64,000 nt of DNA from Brachyhypopomus gauderio (GCF_052324685.1 NW_027506876.1:124001-188000), one strand, 5' to 3'; shown: positions 23,258 through 34,271, counted from the stretch's first letter. Numbers and translations are program-made. The notes: a model not told the origin generated them from the sequence alone.

Positions 23258-23693
23258 TGCTTCTTGATAGAATGACAAACACCACTGCTGTTTAGTGGTT
23301 GTTGCCAGTGTAAAGGCTATCGGGGAGCTCTTCCCTTTAGATCCTCAAAGTGAGCTGTCAGTCTCATGTGATCGATACAGGAATGTTCTAAATTGCCATG
23401 TACCTTGATAGCAGTACTAATGCAGCCAGTTCAATCAAAATGAAACTCAGTGGAAACGTACCTAGTGCTTTGTCATGTTGTCTCCCAACGTAGAAAACTC
23501 ATGCTACTTGGTTGATTTGTAGACGTTTGTGTTATAAAGGGATCGAATGATGTCAACATTTGGGGTTTGGATGTGAATGTTTTGTCTTAAAGCAGAGTAG
23601 ACCTACTGCTTAGCCATTGTTGACATGATGACTTCCATGCTCTGATTGTATGAGGAAACGCCCACGAGAGATGTGCCCATTCAGACACGCAAG

Positions 23694-23766
23694 GTTTCTG
23701 TAGTGTAGTGGTCATCACGTTCGCCTAACACGCGAAAGGTCCCTGGTTCGATACCAGGCAGAAACA
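23694..23766 (+). tRNA. tRNA-Val (AAC), locus 46
   Basis: Anticodon 23727-23729. Reference body. Confidence 0.96.
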
Positions 23767-24090
23767 TGCTTCTTGATAGAATTACAAACACTCCACTGCT
23801 GTTTAGTGGTTTGTTGCCAGTGTAAAGGCTATCGGGGAGCTCTTCCCTTTAGATCCTCAAAGTGAGCTCTCAGTCTCATGTGATCGATACAGGAATGTTC
23901 TAAATCGCCATGTACCTTGATAGCAGTACTAATGCAATCAGTTCAAACAAAATGAAACTCAGTGGAAACGTACCTAGTGCTTTGTCATGTTGTCTCCCAA
24001 TGTAGAAAACTCATGCTACTCGGTTGATTTGTAGACGTTTGTGTTATAAAGGGATCGAATGATGTCAACATTTGGTGTTTGGATGTGATT

Positions 24091-24288
24091 GTTTTGTCTT
24101 AAAGCAGAGTAGACCTACTGCTTAGCCAGTGTTGATCGGTTCAATCAAAATGAAACTCAGTGGAAACGTACCTAGTGCTTTGTCATGTTGTCTCCCAACG
24201 TAGAAAACTCATGCTACTTGGTTGATTTGTAGACGTTTGTGTTATAAAGGTATCGAATGAAGTCTACATTTGGTGTTTGGATGTGAAT
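24091..24288 (+). repeat. 198-bp unit lacking tRNA (4)
   Basis: TTGATCGG junction; +4481 counterpart of 19610. Confidence 0.92.
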
Positions 24289-24403
24289 GTTTTGTCTTAA
24301 AGCAGAGTAGACCTACCGCTTAGCCATTGTTGACATGATGACTTCCATGCTCTGATTGTATGAGGAAACGCCCACGAGAGATGTGCCCATTCAGACAAGC
24401 AAG

Positions 24404-24476
24404 GTTTCTGTAGTGTAGTGGTCATCACGTTCGCCTAACATGCGAAAGGTCCCTGGTTCGATACCAGGCAGAAACA
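24404..24476 (+). tRNA. tRNA-Val (AAC), locus 47
   Basis: Anticodon 24437-24439. C38T. Confidence 0.92.
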
Positions 24477-24915
24477 TGCTGCTTGATAGAATTACAAACA
24501 CACCACTGCTGTTTAGTGGTTTGTTGCCAGTGTAAAGGCTATCGCGGAGCTCTTCCCTTTAGATCCTCAAAGTGAGCTCTCAGTCTCATGTGATCGATAC
24601 AGGAATGTTCTAAATCGCCATGTACCTTGATAGCAGTACTAATGCAATCAGTTCAAACAAAATGAAACTCAGTGGAAACGTACGTAGTGCTTTGTCATGT
24701 TGTCTCCCAACGTAGAAAACTCATGCTACTCGGTTGATTTGTAGACGTTTGTGTTATAAAGGGATCGAATGATGTCAACATTTGGTGTTTGGATGTGAAT
24801 GTTTTGTCTTAAAGCAGAGTAGACCTACTGCTTAGCCATTGTTGACATGATGACTTTCATGCTCTGATTGTATGAGGAAACGCCCACGAGAGATGTGCCC
24901 ATTCAGACAAGCAAG

Positions 24916-24988
24916 GTTTCTGTAGTGTAGTGGTCATCACGTTCGCCTAACATGCGAAAGGTCCCTGGTTCGATACCAGGCAGAAACA
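24916..24988 (+). tRNA. tRNA-Val (AAC), locus 48
   Basis: Anticodon 24949-24951. C38T. Trailer starts TTCTTCTTG. Confidence 0.92.
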
Positions 24989-25427
24989 TTCTTCTTGATA
25001 GAATTACAAACACACCACTGCTGTTTAGTGGTTTGTTGCCAGTGTAAAGGCTATCGGGGAGCTCTTCCCTTTAGATCCTCAAAGTGAGCTCTCAGTCTCA
25101 TGTGATCGATACAGGAATGTTCTAAATCGCCATGTACCTTGATAGCAGTACTAATGCAATCAGTTCAAACAAAATGAAACTCAGTGGAAACGTACCTAGT
25201 GCTTTGTCATGTTGTCTCCCAACGTAGAAAACTCATGCTGCTCGGTTGATTTGTAGACGTTTGTGTTATAAAGGGATCGAATGATGTCAACATTTGGTGT
25301 TTGGATGTGAATGTTTTGTCTTAAAGCAGAGTAGACCTACTGCTTAGCCATTGTTGACATGATGACTTCCATGCTCTGCTTGTATGAGGAAACGCCCACG
25401 AGAGATGTGCCCATTCAGACAGGTAAG

Positions 25428-25500
25428 GTTTCTGTAGTGTAGTGGTCATCACGTTCGCCTAACACGCGGAAGGTCCCTGGTTCGATACCAGGCAGAAACA
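25428..25500 (+). tRNA. tRNA-Val (AAC), locus 49
   Basis: Anticodon 25461-25463. A42G. Confidence 0.94.
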
Positions 25501-25939
25501 TGCTTCTTGATAGAATTACAAACACACCACTGCTGTTTAGTGGTTTGTTGCCAGTGTAAAGGCTATCGGGGAGCTCTTCCCTTTAGATCCTCAAAGTGAG
25601 CTCTCATTCTCATGTGATCGATACAGGAATGTTCTAAATCTCCATGTACCTTGATAGCAGTACTAATGCAATCAGTTCAAACAAAATGAAACTCAGTGGA
25701 AACGTACCTAGTGCTTTGTCATGTTGTCTCCCAACGTAGAAAACTCATGCTACTCGGTTGATTTGTAGACGTTTGTGTTATAAAGGGATCGAATGATGTC
25801 AACATTTGGTGTTTGGATGTGAATGTTTTGTCTTAAAGCAGAGTAGACCTACTGCTTAGCCATTGTTGACATGATGACTTCCATGCTCTGATTGTATGAG
25901 GAAATGCCCACGAAAGATGTGCCCATTCAGACAAGCAAG

Positions 25940-26012
25940 GTTTCTGTAGTGTAGTGGTCATCACGTTCGCCTTACACGCGAAAGGTCCCTGGTTCGATAC
26001 CAGGCAGAATCA
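25940..26012 (+). tRNA. tRNA-Val (TAC), locus 50
   Basis: Anticodon TAC at 25973-25975 on the AAC-type body. A71T gives a U2-U71 mismatch in the acceptor stem. Confidence 0.88.
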
Positions 26013-26451
26013 TGCTTCTTAATAGAATTACAAACACACCACTGCTGTTTAGTGGTTTGTTGCCAGTGTAAAGGCTATCGGGGAGCTCTTCCCTTTAGAT
26101 CCTCAAAGTGAGCTCTCAGTCTCATGTGATCGATACAGGAATGTTCTAAATCGACATGTACCTTGATAGCAGTACTAATGCAATCAGTTCAAACAAAATG
26201 AAACTCAGTGGAAACGTACCTAGTGCTTTGTCATGTTGTCTCCCAACGTAGAAAACTCATGCTACTCGGTTGATTTGTAGACGTTTGTGTTATAAAGGGA
26301 TCGAATGATATCAACATTTGGTGTTTGGATGTGAATGTTTTGTCTTAAAGCAGAGTAGACCTACTGCTTAGCCATTGTTGACATGATGACTTTCATGCTC
26401 TGATTGTATGAGGAAACGCCCACGAGAGATGTGCCCATTCAGACTGGCAAG

Positions 26452-26524
26452 GTTTCTGTAGTGTAGTGGTCATCACGTTCGCCTAACACGCGAAAGGTCC
26501 CTGGTTCAATACCAGGCAGAAACA
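26452..26524 (+). tRNA. tRNA-Val (AAC), locus 51
   Basis: Anticodon 26485-26487. G57A. Confidence 0.93.
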
Positions 26525-26963
26525 TGCTTCTTGATAAAATTACAAACACACCACTGCTGTTTAGTGGTTTGTTGCCAGTGTAAAGGCTATCGGGGAGCTC
26601 TTCCCTTTAGATCCTCAAAGTGAGCTCTCAGTCTCATGTGATCGATACAGGAATGTTCTAAATCGCCATGTACCTTGATAGCAGTACAAATGCAATCGGT
26701 TCAATCAAAATTACACTCCGTGGAAACTTACCTAGTGCTTTGTCATGTTGTCTCCCAACATAGAAAACTCATGCTACTCGGTTGATTTGTAGACGTTTGT
26801 GTTATAAAGGTATCGAATGATGTCAACATTTGGTGTTTGGATGTGAATGTTTTGTCTTAAAGCAGAGTAGACCTACTGCTTAGCCATTGTTGACATGATC
26901 ACTTCCATGCTTTTATTGTATGAGGAAATGCCCACGAGAGATGTGCCCATTCAGACAAGCAAG

Positions 26964-27036
26964 GTTTCTGTAGTGTAGTGGTCATCACGTTTGCCTCACA
27001 CCCGAAAGGTCCCTGGTTCGATACCAGGCAGAAACA
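26964..27036 (+). tRNA. tRNA-Val (CAC), locus 52
   Basis: Anticodon 26997-26999. C29T, G39C. Confidence 0.88.
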
Positions 27037-27473
27037 TGCTTCTTGATAGAATGACAAACACCACTGCTGTTTAGTGGTTTGTTGCCAGTGTAAAGGCTAT
27101 CGGGGAGCGCTTGCCTTTAGATCCTCAAAGTGAGCTGTCAGTCTCATGTGATCGATACAGGAATGTTCTAAATCGCCATGTACCTTGATAGCAGTACTAA
27201 TGCAGCCGGTTCAATCAAAATTACACTCCGTGGAAACTTACCTAGTGCTTTGTCATGTTGTCTCCCAACATAGAAAACTCATGCTACTCGGTTGATTTGT
27301 AGACGTTTGAGTTATAAAGGTATCGAATGATGTCAACATTTGGTGTTTGGATGTGAATGTTTTGTCTTAAAGCAGAGTAGACCTACTGCTTAGCCATTGT
27401 TGACATGATGACTTCCATGCTCTGATTGTATGAGGAAACGCCCACGAGAGATGTGCCCATTCAGACATGCAAG

Positions 27474-27546
27474 GTTTCTGTAGTGTAGTGGTCATCACGT
27501 TCGCCTCACACGCGAAAGGTCCCTAGTTCGATACCAGGCAGAAACA
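27474..27546 (+). tRNA. tRNA-Val (CAC), locus 53
   Basis: Anticodon 27507-27509. G52A. Confidence 0.88.
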
Positions 27547-27985
27547 TGCTTCTTGATAGAATGACATACACACCACTGCTGTTTAGTGGTTTGTTGCCAG
27601 TGTAAAGGCTATCGGCGAACTCTTCCCTTTAGATCCTCAAAGTGAGCTGTCAGTCTCATGTGATCGATACAGGAATGTTCTAAATCGCCATGTACCTTGA
27701 TAGCAGTACTAATGCAGCCAGTTCAATCAAAATGAAACTCAGTGGAAACTTACCTGGTGCTTTGTCATGTTGTCTCCCAACATAGAAAACTCATGCTACT
27801 CGGTTGATTTGTAGACGTTTGTGTTATAAAGGGATCGAATGATGTCAACATTTGGTGTTTGGATGTGAATGTTTTGTCTTAAAGCAGAGTAGACCTACTG
27901 CTTAGCCATTGTTGACATGATGACTTCCATGCTCTGATTGTATGAGGAAACGCCTACGAGAGATGTGCCCATTCAGACATGCAAG

Positions 27986-28058
27986 GTTTCTGTAGTGTAG
28001 TGGTCATCACGTTCGCCACACACGCGAAAGGTTCCTGGTTCGATACCAGGCAGAAACA
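27986..28058 (+). tRNA. tRNA-Val (CAC), locus 54, U33A
   Basis: Anticodon 28019-28021. U33A, C48T. Confidence 0.77.
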
Positions 28059-28495
28059 TGCTTCTTGATAGAATGACAAACACCACTGCTGTTTAGTGGT
28101 TTGTTGCCAGTGTAAAGGCTATCGGTGAGCTCTTCCCTTTAGATCCTCAAAGTGAGCTGTCAGTCTCATGTGATCGATACAGCAATGTTCTAATTCGCCA
28201 TGTACCTTGATAGCAGTACTAATGCAGCCAGTTCAATCAAAATGAAACTCAGTGGAAACTTACCTAGTGCTTTGTCATGTTGTCTCCCAACGTAGAAAAC
28301 TCATGCTACTCGGTTGATTTGTAGACGTTTGTGTTATAAAGGGATCGAATGATGTCAACATTTGGTGTTTGGATGTGAATGTTTTGTCTTAAAGCAGAGT
28401 AGACCTACTGCTTAGCCATTGTTGACATGATGACTTCCATGCTCTGATTGTATGAGGAAACGCCCACGAGAGATGTGCCCATTCAGACATGCAAG

Positions 28496-28568
28496 GTTTC
28501 TGTAGTGTAGTGGTCATCACGTTCGCCTCACACGCGAAAGGTCCCTAGTTCGATACCAGGCAGAAACA
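28496..28568 (+). tRNA. tRNA-Val (CAC), locus 55
   Basis: Anticodon 28529-28531. G52A. Confidence 0.88.
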
Positions 28569-29007
28569 TGCTTCTTGATAGAATGACATACACACCACTG
28601 CTGTTTAGTGGTTTGTTGCCAGTGTAAAGGCTATCGGCGAACTCTTCCCTTTAGATCCTCAAAGTGAGCTGTCAGTCTCATGTGATCGATACAGGAATGT
28701 TCTAAATCGCCATGTACCTTGATAGCAGTACTAATGCAGCCAGTTCAATCAAAATGAAACTCAGTGGAAACTTACCTAGTGCTTTGTCATGTTGTCTCCC
28801 AACATAGAAAACTCATGCTACTCGGTTGATTTGTAGACGTTTGTGTTATAAAGGGATCGAATGATGTCAACATTTGGTGTTTGGATGTGAATGTTTTGTC
28901 TTAAAGCAGAGTAGACCTACTGCTTAGCCATTGTTGACATGATGACTTCCATGCTCTGATTGTATGAGGAAACGCCTACGAGAGATGTGCCTATTCAGAC
29001 ATGCAAG

Positions 29008-29080
29008 GATTCTGTAGTGTAGTGGTCATCACGTTCGCCACACACGCGAAAGGTTCCTGGTTCGATACCAGGCAGAAACA
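29008..29080 (+). tRNA. tRNA-Val (CAC), locus 56, U33A
   Basis: Anticodon 29041-29043. U33A, C48T, T2A. Probable pseudogene. Confidence 0.7.
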
Positions 29081-29517
29081 TGCTTCTTGATAGAATGACA
29101 AACACCACTGCTGTTTAGTGGTTTGTTGCCAGTGTAAAGGCTATCGGGGAGCTCTTCCCTTTAGATCCTCAAAGTGAGCTGTCAGTCTCATGTGATCGAT
29201 ACAGCAATGTTGTAATTCGCCATGTACCTTGATAGCAGTACTAATGCAGCCAGTTCAATCAAAATGAAACTCAGTGGAAACGTACCTAGTGCTTTGTCAT
29301 GTTGTCTCCCAACATAGAAAACTCATGCTACTCGGTTGATTTGTAGACGTTTGTGTTATAAAGGGATCGAATGATGTCAACATTTGGTGTTTGGATGTGA
29401 ATGTTTTGTCTTAAAGCAGAGTAGACCTACTGCTTAGCCATTGTTGACATGATGACTTCCATGCTCTGATTGTATGAGGAAACGCCTACGAGAGATGTGC
29501 CTATTCAGACATGCAAG

Positions 29518-29590
29518 GATTCTGTAGTGTAGTGGTCATCACGTTCGCCACACACGCGAAAGGTTCCTGGTTCGATACCAGGCAGAAACA
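29518..29590 (+). tRNA. tRNA-Val (CAC), locus 57, U33A
   Basis: Anticodon 29551-29553. U33A, C48T, T2A; recent duplicate of 29008 at +510. Confidence 0.7.
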
Positions 29591-30027
29591 TGCTTCTTGA
29601 TAGAATGACAAACACCACTGCTGTTTAGTGGTTTGTTGCCAGTGTAAAGGCTATCGGGGAGCTCTTCCCTTTAGATCCTCAAAGTGAGCTGTCAGTCTCA
29701 TGTGATCGATACAGCAATGTTGTAATTCGCCATGTACCTTGATAGCAGTACTAATGCAGCCAGTTCAATCAAAATGAAACTCAGTGGAAACTTACCTAGT
29801 GCTTTGTCATGTTGTCTCCCAACGTAGAAAACTCATGCTACTCGGTTGATTTGTAGACGTTTGTGTTATAAAGGGATCGAATGATGTCAACATTTGGTGT
29901 TTGGATGTGAATGTTTTGTCTTAAAGCAGAGTAGACCTACTGCTTAGCCATTGTTAACATGATGACTTCCATGCTCTGATAGAATGAGGAAACGCCCACG
30001 AGAGATGTGCCCGTTCAGACAAGCAAG

Positions 30028-30100
30028 GTTTCTGTAGTGTAGTGGTCATCACGTTCGCCTCACACGCAAAAGGTCCCTGGTTCGATACCAGGCAGAAACA
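30028..30100 (+). tRNA. tRNA-Val (CAC), locus 58
   Basis: Anticodon 30061-30063. G41A. Confidence 0.9.
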
Positions 30101-30537
30101 TGCTTCTTGATAGAATGACAAACATCACTGCTGTTTAGTGATTTGTTGCCAGTGTAAAGGCTATCGGGGAGCGCTTGCCTTTAGATCCTCAAAGTGAGCT
30201 GTCAGTCTCATGTGATCGATACAGGAATGTTCTAAATCGCCATGTACCTTGATAGCAGTACTAATGCAATCAGTTCAAACAAAATGAAACTCAGTGGAAA
30301 CGTACCTAGTGCTTTGTCATGTTGTCTCCCAACGTAGAAAACTCATGCTGCTCGGTTGATTTGTAGACGTTTGTGTTATAAAGGGATCGAATGATGTCAA
30401 CATTTGGTGTTTGGATGTGAATGTTTTGTCTTAAAGCAGAGTAGACCTACTGCTTAGCCATTGTTGACATGATGACTTCCATGCTCTGCTTGTATGAGGA
30501 AACGCCCACGAGAGATGTGCCCATTCAGACAGGTAAG

Positions 30538-30610
30538 GTTTCTGTAGTGTAGTGGTCATCACGTTCGCCTAACACGCGGAAGGTCCCTGGTTCGATACCA
30601 GGCAGAAACA
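30538..30610 (+). tRNA. tRNA-Val (AAC), locus 59
   Basis: Anticodon 30571-30573. A42G. Confidence 0.94.
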
Positions 30611-31049
30611 TGCTTCTTGATAGAATTACAAACACACCACTGCTGTTTAGTGGTTTGTTGCCAGTGTAAAGGCTATCGGGGAGCTCTTCCCTTTAGATCC
30701 TCAAAGTGAGCTCTCATTCTCATGTGATCGATACAGGAATGTTCTAAATCGCCATGTACCTTGATAGCAGTACTAATGCAATCAGTTCAAACAAAATGAA
30801 ACTCAGTGGAAACGTACCTAGTGCTTTGTCATGTTGTCTCCCAACGTAGAAAACTCATGCTACTCGGTTGATTTGTAGACGTTTGTGTTATAAAGGGATC
30901 GAATGATATCAACATTTGGTGTTTGGATGTGAATGTTTTGTCTTAAAGCAGAGTAGACCTACTGCTTAGCCATTGTTGACATGATGACTTTCATGCTCTG
31001 ATTGTATGAGGAAACGCCCACGAGAGATGTGCCCATTCAGACTGGCAAG

Positions 31050-31122
31050 GTTTCTGTAGTGTAGTGGTCATCACGTTCGCCTAACACGCGAAAGGTCCCT
31101 GGTTCAATACCAGGCAGAAACA
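31050..31122 (+). tRNA. tRNA-Val (AAC), locus 60
   Basis: Anticodon 31083-31085. G57A. Last gene before the transposon. Confidence 0.93.
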
Positions 31123-31454
31123 TGCTTCTTGATAAAATTACAAACACACCACTGCTGTTTAGTGGTTTGTTGCCAGTGTAAAGGCTATCGGGGAGCTCTT
31201 CCCTTTAGATCCTCAAAGTGAGCTCTCAGTCTCATGTGATCGATACAGGAATGTTCTAAATCGCCATGTACCTTGATAGCAGTACAAATGCAATCGGTTC
31301 AATCAAAATTACACTCCGTGGAAACTTACCTAGTGCTTTGTCATGTTGTCTCCCAACATAGAAAACTCATGCTACTCGGTTGATTTGTAGACGTTTGTGT
31401 TATAAAGGTATCGAATGATGTCAACCTTTGGTGTTTGGATGTGAATGTTTTGTC

Positions 31455-31458
31455 TTAA
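31455..31458. repeat. TTAA target-site duplication, left
   Basis: TTAA of the host unit motif TTTTGTCTTAAAGCAGAG, duplicated at 33582. Confidence 0.92.
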
Positions 31459-31477
31459 CCCTTATATCGTGTTGGGG
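31459..31477 (+). repeat. Left terminal inverted repeat
   Basis: CCCTTATATCGTGTTGGGG; its CCCTTAT, TGTT and GGGG blocks match the right end. Confidence 0.8.
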
Positions 31478-31490
31478 TCAATTTTGACCC
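31475..31490. repeat. Subterminal palindrome (left, outer)
   Basis: GGGTCAATTTTGACCC: 7-bp arms around two bases. A possible transposase or cruciform site; role inferred. Confidence 0.6.
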
Positions 31491-31653
31491 GTTTTCAAAG
31501 TTCAGGTGTGTAAAAAGTACTGTTTGCTTTTTTGTATTGGAATAGGATTTCATGAGATCTTCAGAAACAGCTATTTTAACACAATAAAGGCATTTTTATA
31601 ATTTTTGTAAATTTTAAAATGTCTCAAATTCAAAAGTACCCTTCATGGTGTTA

Positions 31654-31671
31654 CGGGTCACCACTGACCCG
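31654..31671. repeat. Subterminal palindrome (left, inner)
   Basis: CGGGTCA and TGACCCG around the 4-base loop CCAC. Confidence 0.6.
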
Positions 31672-31720
31672 GCATAGAATACTTGCTGTTGCTCCCATCA
31701 CATAAAAGGTGTGACTCACC

Positions 31721-32530
31721 GCACACACCCAAACACCCACCCACACAAACACACACCCATGCACACTCCCACACACACACACCCATCCACACACACACAC
31801 ACCCAAACACCCACCCACACACACACACCCATGCACACTCCCACACACACACACCCATCCACACTCCCACACACACACACCCAAACACCCACCCACACAC
31901 ACACACCCATCCACATTCCCACACACACACACACCCACACAAACACACACCCATGCACACTCCCACACACACACACCCATCCACACTCCCACACACACAC
32001 ACCCAAACACCCACCCACACACACACACCCACACACACAAACACACACCCATCCACACTCCCACACACACACACCCATCCACACTCCCACACAAACACAC
32101 ACCCATGCACACTCCCACACACACACACCCATCCACACTCCCACACACACACACCCATCCACACTCCCACCCACACAAACACACACCCATGCACACTCCC
32201 ACACACACACACCCATCCACATTCCCACACATACACACCCACACACACCCACACAAACACACACCCATGCACACTCTCACACACACACACCCATCCACAC
32301 TCCCACCCACACACACCCAAATACCAACCCACCCACACACACCCATCCACACTCCCACACACACCCCCACACACACCCAAATACCAACCCACCCACACAC
32401 ACCCATCCACCCACTCACCCACCCACACACAACATTCCACACTCCCACACACATACACACACCCACCCACCTACACCCACCACACCACACACATATACCC
32501 ACACACATACACCTACCACACACACACCCT
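31721..32530. repeat. CA-rich minisatellite inside transposon
   Basis: About 810 bp of ACACACCC-type repeats in 18-28 bp sub-units such as CACACCCATCCACACTCC and CACCCAAACACCCACC. Purine and pyrimidine are strongly strand-biased, with almost no G on this strand. Long open frames here are composition artefacts. Confidence 0.9.
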
Positions 32531-32588
32531 ACCCAAGCCCTCTCCATCTGGAATACAAACTTTCCCACAGAATATTGATACATACGTA
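32526..32588. repeat. Internal duplicated segment, copy 1
   Basis: Contains AGCCCTCTCCATCTGGAA and GAATATTGATACATACGT. A diverged copy lies about 283 bp downstream. Confidence 0.8.
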
Positions 32589-32812
32589 TACACACACACA
32601 CAAACCCCCACACACACCCAACCACCCACTCACCCACACACCAATCCACACTCCCACACACATACACCCACACCCACCACATACATATACCCACACACAT
32701 ACATCTACCACACACACACACACACCAATCCACACTCCCATACACCCACACCCACCACACCACATACATATACCCACACACATACATCTACCACACACAC
32801 ACAGACACACCT
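32586..32812. repeat. Second CA-rich stretch inside transposon
   Basis: Degenerate CACACA/CCCACAC repeat with CATATACCCACACACATAC blocks, between the two copies of the internal duplicated segment. Confidence 0.85.
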
Positions 32813-32871
32813 TACCCTAGCCCTCTCAATCTGTAACACAAACTTTTCTGCAGAATATTGATACATACGTA
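32809..32871. repeat. Internal duplicated segment, copy 2
   Basis: Contains AGCCCTCTCAATCTGTAA and the same GAATATTGATACATACGT. With copy 1 it implies an internal duplication of about 283 bp including CA-rich DNA. Confidence 0.8.
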
Positions 32872-32935
32872 CACACACACACGTGCACACATACAAAATT
32901 TTGTTTTTCGATGTTTATAGCTTACACACACAAAC

Positions 32936-33270
32936 AATTGTTCTGGGCATTGTTCTGGGCATTGTTCTGGTCATTGTTCTGGTCACTGTTATGGGCATTG
33001 TTATGGGCATTGTTATGGGCATTGCTCTGGTAATTGTTATGGGCATTGTTATGGTCATTGTTCTGGTCATTGTTCTGGTCATTGTTCTGGGCATTGTTCT
33101 GGGCATTGTTCTGGTAATTGTTCTGGTAATTGTTCTGGGCATTGTTATGGTAATTTTATGGTCATTGTTCTGGGCATTGTTCTTGTCATTGTTCTGGGCA
33201 TTGTTATGGTAATTGTTCTGGGCATTGTTCTGGTAATTGTTATGGGCATTGTTCTGGGCATTGTTATGGT
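32936..33270. repeat. 12-bp minisatellite (ATTGTTCTGGGC)n
   Basis: About 28 tandem 12-mers mixing ATTGTTCTGGGC, ATTGTTATGGGC, ATTGTTCTGGTC and ATTGTTATGGTA. Because 12 is a multiple of three it stays open in several frames, giving repetitive IVLGIVLG-like frames that are not genes. Confidence 0.92.
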
Positions 33271-33370
33271 TTTACAGGGTTCAATCTATAGTTTAATTTT
33301 CAAATTTGCACTTGATAAGTCTGTATAAAAAGTAGTGGATGAATGACAGGCTAGGGTTTGACACACGCAA

Positions 33371-33396
33371 CCCCCCCGCACCCCCCCGGCCCGGGC
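33371..33396. repeat. C-rich tract
   Basis: Two runs of seven C followed by GGCCCGGGC, within otherwise unremarkable transposon sequence (33271-33520). Confidence 0.8.
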
Positions 33397-33520
33397 AAAG
33401 ATCGGCACACATGGAGCCAAAAAAATGAAACCCTGAAATTGAAAACTGTGGTTACATGGATTTAAACACATACTAAGTTAGCTATGAGGTGAGAAACAAG
33501 AATTTTCAGGCCAATTTAAT

Positions 33521-33540
33521 TCGGGTCCGTGATGACCCGA
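33521..33540. repeat. Subterminal palindrome (right)
   Basis: TCGGGTC and GACCCGA around a 6-base loop, mirroring the left-end palindromes. Confidence 0.6.
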
Positions 33541-33558
33541 GACACCAAGAACTGTTTA

Positions 33559-33581
33559 CCCCGTCTAACATAAGATAAGGG
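33559..33581 (-). repeat. Right terminal inverted repeat
   Basis: Imperfect reverse complement of the left end, with 4 extra bases before the GGGG block. Confidence 0.8.
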
Positions 33582-33585
33582 TTAA
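33582..33585. repeat. TTAA target-site duplication, right
   Basis: Matching TTAA, after which the host unit continues with AGCAGAGTAGACC. Confidence 0.92.
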
Positions 33586-33688
33586 AGCAGAGTAGACCTA
33601 CTGCTTAGCCATTGTTGACATGATCACTTCCATGCTTTTATTTTATGAGGAAATGCCCACGAGAGATGTGCCCATTCAGACAAGCAAG

Positions 33689-33761
33689 GTTTCTGTAGTG
33701 TAGTGGTCATCACGTTTGCCTCACACCCGAAAGGTCCCTGGTTCGATACCAGGCAGAAACA
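33689..33761 (+). tRNA. tRNA-Val (CAC), locus 61
   Basis: Anticodon 33722-33724. C29T, G39C. The transposon ends 107 bp upstream, having landed in this unit's 5' flank and left the gene whole. Confidence 0.88.
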
Positions 33762-34198
33762 TGCTTCTTGATAGAATGACAAACACCACTGCTGTTTAGT
33801 GGTTTGTTGCCAGTGTAAAGGCTATCGGGGAGCGCTTGCCTTTAGATCCTCAAAGTGAGCTGTCAGTCTCATGTGATCGATACAGGAATGTTCTAAATCG
33901 CCATGTACCTTGATAGCAGTACTAATGCAGCCGGTTCAATCAAAATTACACTCCGTGGAAACTTACCTAGTGCTTTGTCATGTTGTCTCCCAACATAGAA
34001 AACTCATGCTACTCGGTTGATTTGTAGACGTTTGTGTTATAAAGGTATCGAATGATGTCAACATTTGGTGTTTGGATGTGAATGTTTTGTCTTAAAGCAG
34101 AGTAGACCTACTGCTTAGCCATTGTTGACATGATGACTTCCATGCTCTGATTGTATGAGGAAACGCCCACGAGAGATGTGCCCATTCAGACATGCAAG

Positions 34199-34271
34199 GT
34201 TTCTGTAGTGTAGTGGTCATCACGTTCGCCTCACACGCGAAAGGTCCCTAGTTCGATACCAGGCAGAAACA
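34199..34271 (+). tRNA. tRNA-Val (CAC), locus 62
   Basis: Anticodon 34232-34234. G52A. Confidence 0.88.

Larger units (their letters stand above)
20062..24542 (+). repeat. Higher-order repeat, period 4481, copy 2
   Basis: Directly adjoins copy 1. It carries the same nested 1219-bp duplication (22475/23694, 22872/24091, 23185/24404), so the inner duplication came first. Agreement stops at about 24543. Confidence 0.9.
26337..30934 (+). repeat. Higher-order repeat, period 4598, copy 1
   Basis: Nine units in the order AAC(G57A), CAC(C29T/G39C), CAC(G52A), CAC(U33A), CAC(G52A), two CAC(U33A+T2A), CAC(G41A), AAC(A42G). The first five types also occur in order from 9822 and the next copy follows at 30935. 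The units at 29008 and 29518 are near-identical neighbours. Confidence 0.85.
1..31454 (+). repeat. tRNA-Val tandem array, left block
   Basis: Head-to-tail 509-512 bp units, all in one orientation. Taking the G of GTTTTGTCTT as unit start, units begin at 3, 513, 1023, 1533, 2043 and so on. Each full unit has about 115 bp of 5' flank, a 73-nt valine tRNA gene and about 320 bp of 3' spacer. The spacer contains a short hairpin just after the tRNA, a GAGCTC-rich segment, and a TATAAAG motif about 160 bp before the next tRNA; I see no other gene in it. The left block holds tRNA loci 1-60 and four 198-bp units without a tRNA. It continues beyond the window's left edge. CAC genes dominate. Confidence 0.97.
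31459..33581. mobile_element. Non-autonomous piggyBac-like DNA transposon
   Basis: The element sits precisely in the GTC-TTAA-AGC motif of a repeat unit, with TTAA on both sides. Its ends are inverted: CCCTTATATCGTGTTGGGG on the left and, on the opposite strand, CCCTTATCTTATGTT followed four bases later by GGGG on the right. TTAA targeting and CCCT termini are the hallmarks of piggyBac elements. Subterminal palindromes built on GGGTCA/TGACCC lie near both ends. At 2.1 kb with no transposase-like frame it is non-autonomous and would have been moved by a related element's transposase. Much of the interior is minisatellite. It is the only interruption of the array. Confidence 0.88.

Noticed and set aside
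31651-32861. Long open frames (up to 392 aa) rich in His-Thr-Pro or Cys-Val-Gly
   Set aside because: They translate the CA-rich minisatellite in several frames on both strands; open only because of composition.
32883-33212. 109-aa and 75-aa frames with IVLGIVLG or TRTMPRTM repeats
   Set aside because: Direct translation of the 12-bp minisatellite, whose period is a multiple of three.
33286-33471. 61-aa minus-strand frame over the C-rich tract
   Set aside because: Short, no recognisable domain, within non-coding transposon sequence.
31459-33581. Transposase gene within the piggyBac-like element
   Set aside because: No frame outside the low-complexity repeats is long enough or shows transposase-like residues; the element is non-autonomous.
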